This document shows positions 1 through 12,590 of a stretch of DNA of 64,000 bases, piece by piece (the stretch's first letter is position 1; each line of letters opens with the position of its first letter). Position numbers and translations under genes: made by a program. This stretch comes from Merluccius polli. Lineage: Eukaryota > Chordata > Actinopteri > Gadiformes > Merlucciidae. Location: contig JAOPHQ010002281.1 of assembly GCA_030340625.1 (NCBI GenBank), positions 206,001 through 270,000 on the forward strand, given 5' to 3'. The notes beneath the pieces were generated by a model. The model was not told the DNA's origin. It did not search any database and saw nothing but the letters and a program-made list of their open reading frames with translations.

Positions 1-19
1 TGTAGCAGGCCCAGTTAAC

Positions 20-133
20 ACACACACACACACACGCCACTGACTGAACACACACACACACACATACACGCACACACACACACACCACACACACATACAC
101 ACATGCACACCCACCCGCACACACACACACCCA

Positions 134-201
<68 letters not shown>
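20..201. repeat. interrupted (CA)n microsatellite
   Basis: CA dinucleotide arrays interrupted by short unique stretches, ending in a pure tract to about 201. Long cysteine/valine-rich or threonine/histidine-rich frames over it are translations of the repeat and not genes. Confidence 0.95.
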
Positions 202-202
<1 letters not shown>

Positions 203-663
203 TATAACACAATCTATTTCCAATAGTTAATTAGACGAAACAGTACGGCATGTTTGAAAGAAATGGTCCATTTGGTATTGGTAAACAAATAATATATTTT
301 ACTTCAAATGTTTTTCGTACATTTGGTAAAATTAGAAAATATAACAAATGTAACTAAGTACAGTTTAGATTCAGGAGTATAACAAACCACAATTTCACTA
401 TTACTAGATCCAAATCTAAATCAAATAAACAGAGAATCATCGTCGTAAAACAGTTTCAGTTCTGTGTTTTTAACGTCGGCCACTAATCCGTGGCGTCCGG
501 GTTGTGCACCCACTTCACTCTTGGCGCCGTTTAGAGTCGCTTGTTTCTTCACTTCACACCTTCATCAACACAGCAGATGTCAACTCTATCCCTCCCCCTT
601 TCGTTTGGTCCTGACATATGGGGACCCCAGAGTGAAACATATGTGATGACAGTGTGAGGACCA

Positions 664-670
664 AACACAC

Positions 671-713
<43 letters not shown>

Positions 714-785
714 ACCAAGCCTTTTTTGCGTGGCTTAATTGATGTTAATTGCCGCAAACTTTTCACACACACTACACGCCTATAG

Positions 786-870
<85 letters not shown>
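664..870. repeat. two (CA)n microsatellites
   Basis: A CA array at about 664-711 and a longer pure CA array at about 788-870, separated by unique AT-rich sequence. Nothing coding was seen between them. Confidence 0.95.
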
Positions 871-872
<2 letters not shown>

Positions 873-977
873 CAAGGCACACAAAGGAGGACTTGTTGCT
901 GGCATCCTGTAAGTAATATCGTACAACAAATGTCTTCATTCTCACAAGTCACTCTTAATGCCCTTCTGCTCCTTTCC

Positions 978-1013
<36 letters not shown>

Positions 1014-1552
1014 GCTCCCTTCCTCTCTCCCTCTTGTTCGTTGAGGTGAGGATTGTAAGCTCTTAATTGCAGGTGGTGGGTGTATGCTTTACTCAATCTA
1101 ACCCCCCCCCCCCCCTTTTGTTCTGGAAGCTCTCTGGTGTGAGAGACAAAGCTTCCTTCCTAGAGCCACTGATGGGGAAGACTGATGGCGGATTAAGTCA
1201 AACATTTCTCATGACCCCTTGTGCCCAGGCCCTGCCCCACTCTTTACAATGGAGACCTAGTGTATGTGTGTTAGGTGTGTGTGTGTGTGTGTGTGTGTGT
1301 GCATAGCATTATTAATAGAACTCATGTAGTCATGAAAGCGTCCTTTGAACAATATATCATGCCCCATAATAACGTATCATTTCAATATTGGTAATTTCAA
1401 TGTATATCTGTGAAATATTGAGGAGCAGCAGAATGATTGTCTATCTGACAATTTATCAATAAAAACACTAAGTGTTATTATAATATTATCATAATTAGTC
1501 CTAATAATTATAATTCTACAAAAACAGATGTATTATTATTATGATGTATTAA
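871..1552. other. intergenic, no gene seen
   Basis: Contains a short CT array near 979-1009, a C run near 1102 and a GT array near 1275-1302, then AT-rich sequence. No frame has protein-like composition. Confidence 0.6.
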
Positions 1553-1560
1553 CGTGTGCA

Positions 1561-1742
1561 CAGTGGCGGTTCTAGGGGGGGGGCAGCGGGGGCCAGTGCC
1601 CCCGTAACTCTGAGTCCGGACCCCCCTGTGGCCCCCCCGAACGAGGACTCTGCATCAATAATAAAATGACGGTGTGCCCCTCTAACACAAAAGCCGGCCC
1701 CAACCTGGCCCCCCCATTAAAACTGGTCTAGAACCGCCACTG
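1561..1742. mobile_element. hAT-type MITE, 182 bp
   Basis: The ends are perfect 15-bp inverted repeats: CAGTGGCGGTTCTAG at 1561-1575 and its reverse complement at 1728-1742. The 8 bases outside each end are identical (CGTGTGCA at 1553-1560 and 1743-1750), which is the target duplication length of hAT transposons. The interior is G/C-run rich and has no coding capacity, so it must have been mobilised in trans. The perfect duplication suggests a fairly recent insertion. Confidence 0.88.
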
Positions 1743-1849
1743 CGTGTGCAAGGCAAGAAAACAAATATATAAATGGGACACATTTGATATATTTGGCCTA
1801 AATGTGATTTAATTAAATTTAAGTTTAACATTCTTTTCAGTTTCTTTTT

Positions 1850-2003
1850 TTGTGTGTGTGTATTTGTGTGTGTGTGTCGCGCAGGTGTGTGCGTGTGCAT
1901 GTGCGTGTGCGTTCACAGGCATGTGTGTGTGTGTCTGCACAAGTATGTGCACGTGCACGTGCACGGCGTGTGTGTGTTCCTGTGTCAGTGTGTGTGGGTA
2001 AGT
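1850..2003. repeat. degenerate GT-rich repeat
   Basis: Purine/pyrimidine alternating GT and GC dinucleotides with interruptions. Both strands give open frames, but these are repeat translations. Confidence 0.8.
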
Positions 2004-2519
2004 GGTGCATAATAGCTAATAAAGTCACCTGCATGTGTCTCTGTTAACCTCTATGGACATGTATTTTTCCCTTAGCCTGTGTTAGCTTAACGTCTATTTT
2101 AAATACTGTATGAAAGGCCCCAAGGAGCCTCTAAATAACAGTTACTGAAAGGTGATGAAACAGCTGTTAAACAAGTAGCCGCCAACCAGTCAATTCCCTC
2201 GTGTCTCTCTCCCCCCTTCTCTCTCTCTTTCTATCTCTTTCTTGCCCACTCTCTTTCTCTGTCTTTCAAAAAGTGGGAATGTTAACCATCATCTGCCAAG
2301 CCAACCCCCCCCCCCAGAAAAAAAGCAAAACAAAACAAAACAAAACATAACCAAATTTTGCATTATGCATGCAAGTGATTACATATTACGCGTATCATTT
2401 CTAAATAATTTTGAATTATCCTGTTTTTGACCATTTTTTGTTAAATACAAACATTCTCTTTTAAAACAATCAAGCATCATGTGTTCAGGTGACTCGAAGC
2501 TGTGGTCGCTTTCCAAAAT

Positions 2520-2900
2520 AAATAACCTCCACTATCCCTTCTGGGATGGCAGTGAGCCACAGACAGAGTGCTACAGTTGACTGTTTTGTTATTCATTTGT
2601 TTCTCATTCCAGAGGCTCCATTTTGGGTCATTAGTGATGACAGCGTGGTTTCCCCTGCGGTGGTAATTACAGCTAATTAAGGACTGGTAGCAGAGAAGGA
2701 GCACCATAGTCCTAAAGGAGCAATTTCCACACATCCCCAAGTAATTGAGACTTTTTTTTTCTTCTTTCGTTTCTATTTGCCACAAAGGCGAAACCAATTC
2801 CGGCTGGTTTGAAATGCTAAGTTGTTTGTTACTTTTAATTAGCCGTGTAGCTGCTGCCTCGGCTGTTTTCCTGTTGTCAATTTTGTGATGTCAGAACTTT
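2520..2900. promoter_or_regulatory. possible conserved non-coding element
   Basis: A high-complexity stretch without simple repeats, holding clustered homeodomain-type TAAT cores (TAATTACAGCTAATTAAGG near 2664 and TAATTAGCC near 2837). The minus-strand frame across it has no recognisable domain. The regulatory role is inferred from composition only. Confidence 0.25.
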
Positions 2901-3059
2901 GAATGTTTTTTTTTTTCAGCTGCCAATGCACAAATGTGTTTCAACTATAATCATAATTTATAATGTATGTCTAATGTATTTTAGAGCACATTCAAGTAAC
3001 CAGCACTAATGCTTAATAATATTTATTAAAACACATGAATATAATTTCTTTCTCTACAG

Positions 3060-3138
3060 TTCCTTCTTGTTCGAAGCAAAACCACTAACGGACCCCCCAA
3101 GACTGGAGTTTGAGAGCTGCCACTTCATAATCATGCAG
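3060..3138 (+). CDS. possible single exon of an unidentified gene
   Basis: A pyrimidine-rich acceptor (TTTCTTTCTCTACAG) is followed by 79 nt and a donor CAG|GTACAC. Only one of the three frames is open, from 3061, giving 26 residues with an ordinary amino acid mix (it begins SFLFEAKPLTDPP). The other two frames contain stops. I do not recognise the peptide and found no partner exons nearby, so it may be chance. If real, it enters with 1 nt of split codon and leaves at phase 0. Confidence 0.2.
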
Positions 3139-3813
3139 GTACACAACACACAATACTACATACAGTACAGTGCCCCCCCTCCCCCTTCAACATACGGTGC
3201 CAAACCCATATAATTTAGAACACACAGTGTGTTGTGTTTTTAAAATGCCATGTGGGTGGAGGTAATGTTGCGTGGGGTTGGGGGTAGTATAGCAGTGGTT
3301 GGTGGGAGGTGGTTAATGTGAAAAGAGACAGAGAGAGATGGGGGCTCCCGGGGAGGGTTCCAGGGGCCGGTGTTGTGTTGGTGGTGCGTGGTCCCCTGAT
3401 GTTTATCCAGAGATACACCGCACCTGCTCCCCTCCCCTCCCCTCGCCTCCCCCCTACTCCCGCTCCTCCGATATCTAAATCATTACAGCGGAGCTAATGT
3501 GGCTGGTGGTCCTTATCGGCAGCCAATCACGGCGAAGCCATGAGACAAGTCAGGTCTAGTCAAGTCCAAGTCAAGTGTCTTCTTCAATTTGCCCCTTTAT
3601 TACAGTCCTAACTCTCACAGGGTTTCATGTGGATCATGTTGAAATGAGACTCGACAGCAGCTACTAAAACATAGTCTCTCAGAACAAAAGGATAGGAAAT
3701 AGTCCCAGTGGGGAAGGGGGGAAAAAACATTGAGCAGAAAAACATATTTCTTTTTTTCCTATATATATTTTGTACAATATATTTATTTATTTTTCACAGA
3801 ATAAACTGTCAAG

Positions 3814-3815
<2 letters not shown>

Positions 3816-3877
<62 letters not shown>
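3816..3877. repeat. (TA)n microsatellite
   Basis: About 60 bp of pure TA dinucleotides, a self-complementary tract. Confidence 0.95.
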
Positions 3878-3880
<3 letters not shown>

Positions 3881-3988
3881 GACAAATAAAGAATAGGTGC
3901 TCACTATGCACATTAACACAAGCTCTTCTGAGGGTCACTAGGAATGCAATGGGTAAAATAAGGTGATCGCAAATGAGCAATGACAATC

Positions 3989-4150
3989 TAGTGGCTATTG
4001 GGTATTGGACTCCCAGCCAAAAGGTACTGGGTTCAAGCCCAAACGTCCATAGCCTAACCTGTTGGCATCCTCGAACCCCTACCTGTTCCTTGATGACCTG
4101 GATCTGAATTCCCTGTAAATCACTTTGGACAAAGGCATCTGCTAAATGAC
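3989..4150 (+). mobile_element. tRNA-derived SINE with conserved fish tail
   Basis: The head resembles a tRNA gene, with a pol III B-box-like GGGTTCAAGCCC near 4029. The 3' part (about 4113-4150) carries the CACTTTGGACAAAGGCATCTG-type tail, diverged from the TCGCTTTGGATAAAAGCGTCTGC-like end common in fish SINEs that borrow LINE machinery. The copy is diverged, so the exact family is not assigned. Confidence 0.65.
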
Positions 4151-5615
4151 AGTGTAAAGTATATTTTTAGTAATAGTATTATATGATCCTCTTGTCATAT
4201 GATATCATACATAATGAAGAGGGTGGTAGGCAGACAGGAAACTGAGACACTAGTGGAGCTTCAACATGCCAAGCCAGCACTAGCTACTAGCGGTACCACA
4301 ACAACCACATCACCAAAGGTTTCTTTCAGCACTACTGGTACATAGTTCTGTTCATAGTCATAGAAATAATCAGTGTTTAATCGAATATTAATTGAAAATA
4401 ACATTTCAATTAAGAAAAATCTATGTTGAAATATCAAAAAAAAAAACTTCTACCCACACACACACCCACTTGTCTCAAGTGGGTTTGTGTGTGTGTGTGG
4501 GTAAATGGAGCATAGTTTTTAATAGTAGCCATCTGCTTCATCTGGTTTATGTGTTATTCTATTAGTTATTCTATTTAGTTATTCTATTATAGAAGTCGTC
4601 GCAGAGACAACAATACATATTTTCAATGAAATAAAAGTAAAATCTGTCCTCATTGTTTTGAATCTAATGGTGCATTTGGGCAGTTACAGTGCTGCACTTG
4701 GGGTCCGACTCCAGTTTTAATAGGCTAGTGCCTTGGTCAAAGACACTACCAGCAGTAGCTACTAGCCCAGTCTCTAAGTTGACCCTGTTCACAACCCTCA
4801 ACATTAACATTGGGTAGGGAGGCAGGAGTTTCATTTATGTATGTCAAACCCATACTCTGTGAAAAGGGTCTATTAAGATTCACACATTAAGGAGAAAATC
4901 CAACACCACAGAGTCACCCAGACAGTTTGAACCACTGGGCCACCGTACAACCCCATACAGCAGAGGAAAGTACCTTTGCTGTAATAAATGTGAAGGAGTA
5001 CTATTAAAAACAAAACAAAATGGAGGCTAGCAGGGTCATGCTGGACACAATCTTTCCATTGGACTGTGACAGCCTGTCTCAACAAGTTTGAGACAAGCCA
5101 ACGTGTCGACAGCAGAATAGGTCAACTGATGTGGCAGGTAAAACAATGTTATTACCAAAGAGTTGTGTGTGGTGTGAGTGGTTTGATAGGGTCACAATCA
5201 TGGTACAATTGTCTGTGAATGGACCTTTTTACTAATTTTCCTTCTGAATGTCAATGAAATTAATAGGTTGGTACAGTCGAAATGACGCCTACCTCGAGAA
5301 AAAAACATAACAAACCCATAGAGAAAAGGATTACTATTCCTGGCACTGGTATATTCCCAAATAATGGAATTCATTGAAGAAGTGAATGCTCCCCTCCTTC
5401 CCTCCCGCCAAGCCTCCTTAAGGCCCAGCGGGGTCTGGGCCCAGCTTGTTGTGTTGTGTGTCTTCCCTGCTGTGTTCCCTGTTGTGTGTCTTACCTGGGT
5501 CTCAATAAGTTATTCCCTTTTTAAAGAAAAAAAAATAGGGGAAACATTTGGGGGGATTATGACTTTTAGGTTTTTTTTTAGTTTCTTTTTAAACCAATAC
5601 AGGTGACCTGAGCAA

Positions 5616-5650
<35 letters not shown>

Positions 5651-5797
5651 AAGACAGAGAGAGAGCGTCATGAGGAACAAGCTTTCTCACGTCCTTGTCA
5701 CACAATAGCTGTGAAACTGGAACAGGGGTTTGAAGATCAGAGTCAGTGTCCTTCAAATTGTCCTTCAAACCCAGTGTGTTTCAATTAAATTAAATTA
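4151..5797. other. intergenic, no gene seen
   Basis: Mostly unique AT-rich sequence. It includes a CA/GT hairpin at 4451-4502, GA-rich simple sequence near 5612-5665 and possible decayed repeats near 4670-4800. No credible coding frame. Confidence 0.5.
4451..4502. repeat. inverted CA/GT hairpin
   Basis: TACCCACACACACACCCACTT is followed by a few bases and then AAGTGGGTTTGTGTGTG running to GGGTA. It is an imperfect inverted repeat of about 23-bp arms made of opposed CA and GT microsatellites with matching non-repeat borders. Confidence 0.8.
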
Positions 5798-5930
5798 AAT
5801 TCAGTTGTATTTGTATAGCGCCAATTCATAACAGAAGTTATCTCAGGGCACTTTTGATGGAGCAGGTCTAGACCAAACTCCTAATAACATTTACAGAGAC
5901 CCAACAGTACCATGAGCAAGCACTTTCAAA
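5798..5930 (+). repeat. teleost interspersed repeat fragment
   Basis: The stretch TTGTATAGCGCCAATTCATAA, followed by GGAGCAGGTCTAGACCAAAC and ACAGAGACCCAACAG, resembles a common interspersed repeat of fish genomes. The family name is not assigned; recognition is from memory of the pattern. Confidence 0.45.
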
Positions 5931-6328
5931 TTGATATGAAAACTTTGGATCGCTTCAGATGAGATCATTTGACTTTTATAGCACTTCATACAATTACTTA
6001 AGTCAAGGTGTGACCTGTTCAGTGAGTCAAAATGTCAAACATTTCTATTGATATATTTACTCAATGGTATATTAAGATTGCGGAAATGGCTTGTATTGCT
6101 ATATGTTATGATTAAGGAAATTGCATCCGTTTTTGTTTTGCAAACATACACTTTGACAGCGTACACTTTGTAGAACAATACTTGTGTTACTTTTCCAAAT
6201 GCAACACGCCACTAATACTAATGTGCACTTAACAAGCAGTTCCCGAAGCCATGCGTCATGGATGGATTTATGAATACCTGGTGGGCGTCCAGATCAGATT
6301 GGCGTTGTTTTATCATCCTACTGAACTA

Positions 6329-6378
<50 letters not shown>

Positions 6379-9030
6379 AATGTCTGTCTCATACTTATCC
6401 ACAGCAGCCCCAATCTCTGTAAGCTCGCATTTGCATGGCAGCATCTGATTATAGTGGACAATCTGCTGCTAAACGACAAGGTATTTCACGCCTGCGTGTC
6501 TCCAAAAACATGGCAACATGCCATGTTTTCATTTTCCACACCGGTGGTGTCCACATCGATTTCTATAGGTCGAGGTTTGTTTTTTGTACGTTTTTCGTTC
6601 CAAAATGAAATTCCAAAATGAACACCTGCTGTGTGTATTTCAAACTTTTAACCAGAACAAGAGTTTAGATTTTGCTGATTTTTTGTATCTGCTGAAAGAT
6701 TCCCCAAAAAATGATTCATCTTAATCCCCTTCTACCTAAATCATCATTTGATATTTTGCCACCCATTTGATATTCTGAATCGTCACTATATTTTGTAAGA
6801 ATTATGTTAAATATTGTTAAACAACACAACATCATTTGAGTGGAGAATTTAGGACACTACAACAGTATTGCACGGTTTGGTACTTACTTTGTATGAATTT
6901 AAGTATATGTAACCTGACCCCTTATTGTTTTATTGTGTAACTATTGGTCGGGCCCACTGCTCGGCTTAAAGTATCACCTTTTTCACTGCGTTGACTTGTC
7001 TCTTTTTCTTTTCTTTGTATTCCAAGGACTCTCCGAAGAGGTTAAACGAATTACACACCCTATTTACTTAAATGTGGTCCTTTGTAGCGGATCATTTGCA
7101 CAGCGATCGTATTGCAGAAAGTCAGGTCAGTCCACATGAGGTTTAATGAAAACTCTCAACCTCGCACTTTTAATGTTCTCATAGTACAATCACAAGGGTT
7201 TCTGAGAATCTTATGAACTTACACAACATCTGTACTCCTTAAACTGCAATTGTAAGAAGGTGAAAGGTTAAAGTGATTACATTTCAAGGAGAAGCCAATG
7301 CAATATTAAAAATGATAATTACATCATACTTTTAGTTGCTATTATTTACTATTTATTTGTGTGTTTATTCATAGCGTTTAGCTTTAGCTTTTGCGCAATT
7401 TAAAAATAAAGCACATTGGAAGCATGATGAGACTAAATTAGGGGATACTTGTTGCTTTTATGCTCCGTAATGCATGGTATCATCGCATGTGTCTGAACGG
7501 TTGCTAAACACACAAACTACACTTACCAGAAACGTGCTATTACCTGAACATCCACCTGCATTTTTCACAGTGGGCTCCTTTTGTGTAACGGTTTTCTTCT
7601 ATTCAATGAAATCAGACTTTGATGTGTTTTTGTTTCCTCCCCTCCTCCCTGTTTTGTCCTGGTGTTTTTTTTGTTACAGGTGAAAAACTCTGCTGGTTGG
7701 CTGTTGTGCTCGTGGGGAGACCCGAGGGTTCAGAAGCTTTTGTAACTACCGTTTTCATACGTCGCAAAGCTTTCATCTCATTTACCCCGTGAGGAAGTAT
7801 CCCGCTGCTTCGGAATAAAGGGTCATGTTGTGTTTTGTCGTAAAAGGCGAGCTCAGCTTGCCTCCATCTTTTTGTGGGTGGGGTGGGGTTGGGGGGGGGG
7901 GGTTAGGAAGATGGGCAAAGCACCCTGCTTACTTAAGAAAGACCTGCAGTTTTTTTAGGGTTTTTTTCCGTCGCTAATAAGACAAAATCCTGGCATTGAT
8001 CGGACAAAAGCAGCATACGGGACTTACATGGCGGGCAGCAGCACAAGCCTAGCACAGCGGGGGGTAAAGACAATCCACCCAGCGGGAGATGGATCCCATC
8101 CCTCAGGGCAGCACCTCCAGCGGCACCTGCCTACCTGAGGGGATCAAAGCCACCCCGGCCCCCCCCTCAACACCGCCCCTGAGCTCACAAAGAGAAAGGG
8201 AGACACATTTGTTGAATTTCACAGGGAGAACGCTAAATTCCCCTACTCTGCGGGGAGGAATAGGAAATGTGCGTTAGTTAAAGAGGGATAACGTGGGGTC
8301 GAGGGTGGGAGGGAGGGGGTGGTTATAATGGAACCATTATTGTTTTCCAATGAAGTTAGATATTGTTCGATGGCTTACTCCACATGATCTCTTTGCGTAG
8401 CCTGGCTTAAGAAGTCCAGCATTTCAAAATGATCACATGCTCAACTCACACTCAACTAAAAACTTGAATACAACCTGACTAAAACGTAATTCCTCTCGTG
8501 TCGTTTTTTTCCCCCCGATTTGCACAAAATTCATATATTATTTTTCCATATTCGGAAAAGTACGAAAAAATGTGCCGTGGGTTTGTGTAGACCCCACGAA
8601 ACTAGCGATAAACAAAATGACAACATTTACCTTAGTGGCCATATGGGTCTAAACAAACAAACAAACAAAGTGGTTTAAACCAAAGGAAGGGCCACTCTAG
8701 GGGAGGATAAGCACCCGTGAAGGCTGCGTCATTATAGGAGGAGGGCTGGGTTGGACGACGACGACCCGCACAATGGCCCCCACGACGGAGCCTCTTCAGG
8801 GCCTCTCCATGGTACACCAGGCTGACATCAGAGGACCTCTAAAGCTGCCCTTTGTGTCCCCCGCTCTTCCCTCCTCTCGTAACGGGTAAGGCCGGGGCCT
8901 CGTCTCCCCCCCTACCCCTCCACTCCCTCGTTCACACCAGCAGGCTCCCTTGTCCTCTCATTAGGGGCCGTGATCCCTAAATTAGAACCCCCCCCCACAT
9001 CTCGAGGTCCGTCCGACCCTGCTGTGACCC
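5931..9030. other. intergenic, no gene seen
   Basis: Holds a CA array at about 6331-6377, a G run near 7890 and moderately GC-rich unique sequence near 8080-8280 and 8690-8890. Short open frames in the latter (for example an ATG at 8773 that runs into GGTAAG) have no recognisable homology. Confidence 0.5.
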
Positions 9031-9037
9031 TGCCTAG

Positions 9038-9091
9038 GTCAGAGTGTGTGTGTTTGTGTATGTATGTGTGTGTTTGTGTATGTGTATGTAT

Positions 9092-9138
<47 letters not shown>

Positions 9139-9145
9139 TGTGTGT
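9038..9145. repeat. (TG)n microsatellite with TATG interruptions
   Basis: GT array with regular TATG variants. Long open frames on both strands here are repeat translations. Confidence 0.95.
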
Positions 9146-10560
9146 AACACAAACAGGTGGCACTTCGACATCAGATGTGTCAGAAGTAAAACAAAATAAA
9201 ACAGGCGGATGCATTTCATTTTAGATTAATTTACATTAATTAATTCAAATATTCATAATAATTAATAATAATAATCAAAAATATTAATTGTTTGATGAAT
9301 AGGGGTAATGGATGCAATTTTGTTCATTCACTTTTCATTCATTTATTCTCTACCTTTAATAAGTATAATACTACAATTACCTTTTTGGGACATTATGTTC
9401 AACTTATTAATACCCTGCTAGACTTTAAGACCTTCAAGACTTTGGAACGTTTTCTCACACTATCCAAACGTTCATGAAGAGGCTGTTTATCAAAGCTCCA
9501 CCGATAACAGATGTTTTCACATTCAGCGGCCGGGCAATCTGATAAATTCCCGAAAGCCTAAGAACTCAAGGTTGCAAGTTTTTGAAATCTAACACCCGTA
9601 TTAATGGTGGGGTCGGTTGCACAATTATAATTATACGACATCCAAACAGATAAAAAAAGATCTTATATTTACCTTTTGACGTGGCTGAGAAGAAAAGACC
9701 TTCAAAAAGTACCCCCCAAGACACCTACCCCACATCACCACCAATCCCCTTATATTTTGAAATGTTTTTGAAAAATACTGCTTTGTTCCCACCATTTGTA
9801 TTTTATGCCATTCCTCTATCTGCGTTGGATCTGCATGCAACCAGCATTCTGCAGTCTATACTTCTGAATAGACTGCAGTGTTCATCGTGTTATCTCTCTC
9901 TCTCTCTTTGCCTCCTCTGTACCTGGCTGGCGCTACCCCCACCCCACTCACCCCCTGATTGGGCTTTGAACCATGCCCAGGTGTCAGACCCCTGTGGGTG
10001 CGTTTTGTTGGATTGTGTTGAGTTTGGTTTGGCCACCACCACCAACGGTGTCTGCATTGGAACCGATAGTCACCGCCAAGCGTATACCAAGCGTAACTTA
10101 TATCTGTAAATATAATGGAAAAGCTTGCGCCTTGTTCAGTTTTTTTTGGCCATAGAAGGATAATTCCCCTTTAAATTATGTCAGAGATAGGAACAGGAAC
10201 CCTGCAGGGTCTGCAGCCTGTGACTTTGCACAATCCATTTTCTAAGATGATGCAGTACTGTATTTTCCCATCACAAGCGTAAGTAGGAGAAGTCCTACTA
10301 CCTGCATGAAAATGTATTTTATGATTAGTTTCATAAACACACTTAAACCATAATGTTGTATGCATATGTGTGTTAGGTTGACACATTGTTTTCATTACAC
10401 TCCTCGCCACACCGATTGGCAGGACACGTGAGAAAATATAGGACACATATTGAAGATGAAAAAATAGGTATAACTGAAAAAAAGAAAAGGTATAACTGTA
10501 ACAGATTTAATCAGGCTTAGTGCCCGCCTTTGTAAGACAAAGATGAATCACTTAATTGCT
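9146..10560. other. intergenic, no gene seen
   Basis: AT-rich unique sequence. It contains a perfect 11-bp inverted repeat at 9849-9878. The 142-codon frame beginning near 9681 has no domain and a low-complexity middle, so it is not called. Confidence 0.5.
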
Positions 10561-10650
10561 TTCATGGTGTGAGAGGCCTGTCAGGTAGGCTGCGGACATT
10601 GGGGATCAAACCCCAATTTTTGGGAGTTGTACGCCCTTGACCACTACACT
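10561..10650 (-). mobile_element. tRNA-derived SINE head (minus strand)
   Basis: On the minus strand the order is GTGTAGTGGTCAAGGGCG (A-box-like) and then GGGGTTTGATCCCC (B-box-like, symmetric), spaced as in a tRNA. There is no convincing acceptor stem, so a SINE or tRNA relic is more likely than a working tRNA. Confidence 0.5.
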
Positions 10651-12190
10651 ATTCTGTACTGCTTAAATTTGCACATTTTAAAATAATATATTTTTTAATT
10701 TGCCAATCATTTTTTAATTTTCAACCATTGAAAGATGCGTATACTGAAAATGTAACATAAGCATACACACTGAATACAAAGAGGGCACGTGAAGACATAC
10801 AGATGACGCTCCCAGATTAGATGTGTGAGATGTATAATCTCTGCGCCGTGTCTCGATGTTTCCCGCAGATTACCCGTCTCCATCAGAGACAATGTTTAAC
10901 AATTTCCAAACTGTTATCGTCTGCGGCTCAAAGCCTGTAGCGGTATTTTCCCATAACCCTCGACCAGAGATGCACAGAGCTGATTCACCACCTCCACCCT
11001 CTCTTTACCCAGCAGCACCCATCTGATAACACCTTCGCCCCCCCCCCCCCCCCCCCAACCAAGAAGATCACCATCAACGCAGATCGTCCTCTGGGCCTGT
11101 TTGTATTTTTTTTCTTGTGGTTTTGTAGTTTTTTGTTTTGGGTTCATCCTGATGCTCTTGGCTGTTGCTGTTGTCACAGGGTGGTTTCCATCTAGACATC
11201 ATGCACAGGAGAGGGTTGAAGCTTGATGTCGCCATGGGTGTGTGAGTGATGCCTGGGAAGCCCTGCAACTACAACTTGCAGGCTTGTAGCAAGTTACCAC
11301 TGAAAGGTGTTTTCTGTTACCTGAGTAATGGCTTGATTAAACAACTTGTATTCATAGCTAATGGCCTCTTTTCTTCACGTTTATTTTTTTTTAACACAAT
11401 TTGATAACAGAAGGTCATGAAGAAATCTCTTAAGGCATTGATAAACTAACCCAAGAGCAACCCTCTGGGTGTCCTTCACTCAAAGCCCAGTAAACAGCCA
11501 CTAACTTATGTGAAATCCACATTCACCGTCTCATCCGTCATTATTATAAAAATAAAAGCTTAAATTAGCTTAAATGAACCCATTTGCTTGTGGTTTCACC
11601 TCATTGCCTAACTTCACACGATACGAAAACTCTTAAAACACTTAAACCGACAAGTCATACATACCTGTATGTTTAGCACTTATCATATGAACCACCATGT
11701 AAAAGCCACCCGCCCTGTGACTTGTGCATTGAAATATTCCTGCTCATCATCACCCCACTAGAGTCCATAAAAGGGGAAGGTTTTTAAGTGCCTGGTCGTG
11801 TTTGCTAAGTGCTTTAAAATATGAGTCATCTCTCCTCCACCCCTTTACTTACATTCCCTCTGTCATGAACGTGTCCACTTCCTCCTGAATGCCACTCTTT
11901 GCTTTTCTGTCAGGTGTCAGATCTCTAATCAATAAAAAAAATACTCTGGGAAACTTGACTCTCTCTTTCTTTCTTTCCACTCGTCTGCCACTAAGTTATG
12001 CATTGTTGGGCTGCAGTGGCTTGTAAGTGTATCGTTAAACAAAGAGGCTTCTTCAACAGGAAATACAAATAGGAGAGGAGAGAGAGAGAGAGAGAAACTG
12101 TGGCTCAATCCTAACCTGTTTAGACGGACAGGTTTCCATTCACAGGCACCTGACCGTAACCTTTTAAAGCACTAAGTTGCTGCCTATCCG
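10651..12190. other. intergenic, no gene seen
   Basis: AT-rich unique sequence with a C run at about 11038-11056 and a GA run near 12075. No coding signal. Confidence 0.5.
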
Positions 12191-12197
12191 TACCACA

Positions 12198-12199
12198 CA

Positions 12200-12254
<55 letters not shown>

Positions 12255-12590
12255 ACCCTCCCCACCCCCCGACACACACTCAAAACATACACACACTCAC
12301 ACTTCCAACACACATTATACACACACACACACACACTCCCAACAAACACACACACACACACACACACACATTACACATTACCCAACACACACACATACAA
12401 ACATACTACGTAATCCTCAGGCACAAACTGTGTGTCTCTCGTTGTCTATTGTTGTGTGGTGGCGAGGCATGGCGAGGGGCTAAGTAAGGAGCCCCCGATG
12501 TGGTTCTACCTGGTTGGGACCCCCAGCACAGGTGTGAGGAGGAGGAGGAGGAGGAGGAGGAGGAGGAGGAGGAGGAGGAGGAGGAGGGGA
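12198..12590. repeat. (CA)n arrays and (GGA)n array
   Basis: CA arrays at about 12198-12252 and 12300-12392 are followed by a GGA/AGG trinucleotide array at about 12535-12588. The polyserine and polyproline frames over the latter are artefacts. Confidence 0.95.

Noticed and set aside
8773..8887. Short ATG frame ending near GGTAAG
   Set aside because: No recognisable similarity and no partner exon; splice-like endings this short occur by chance.
10561..10650. A functional tRNA gene on the minus strand
   Set aside because: A- and B-box-like motifs are present but no acceptor stem pairing was found; treated as a SINE head.
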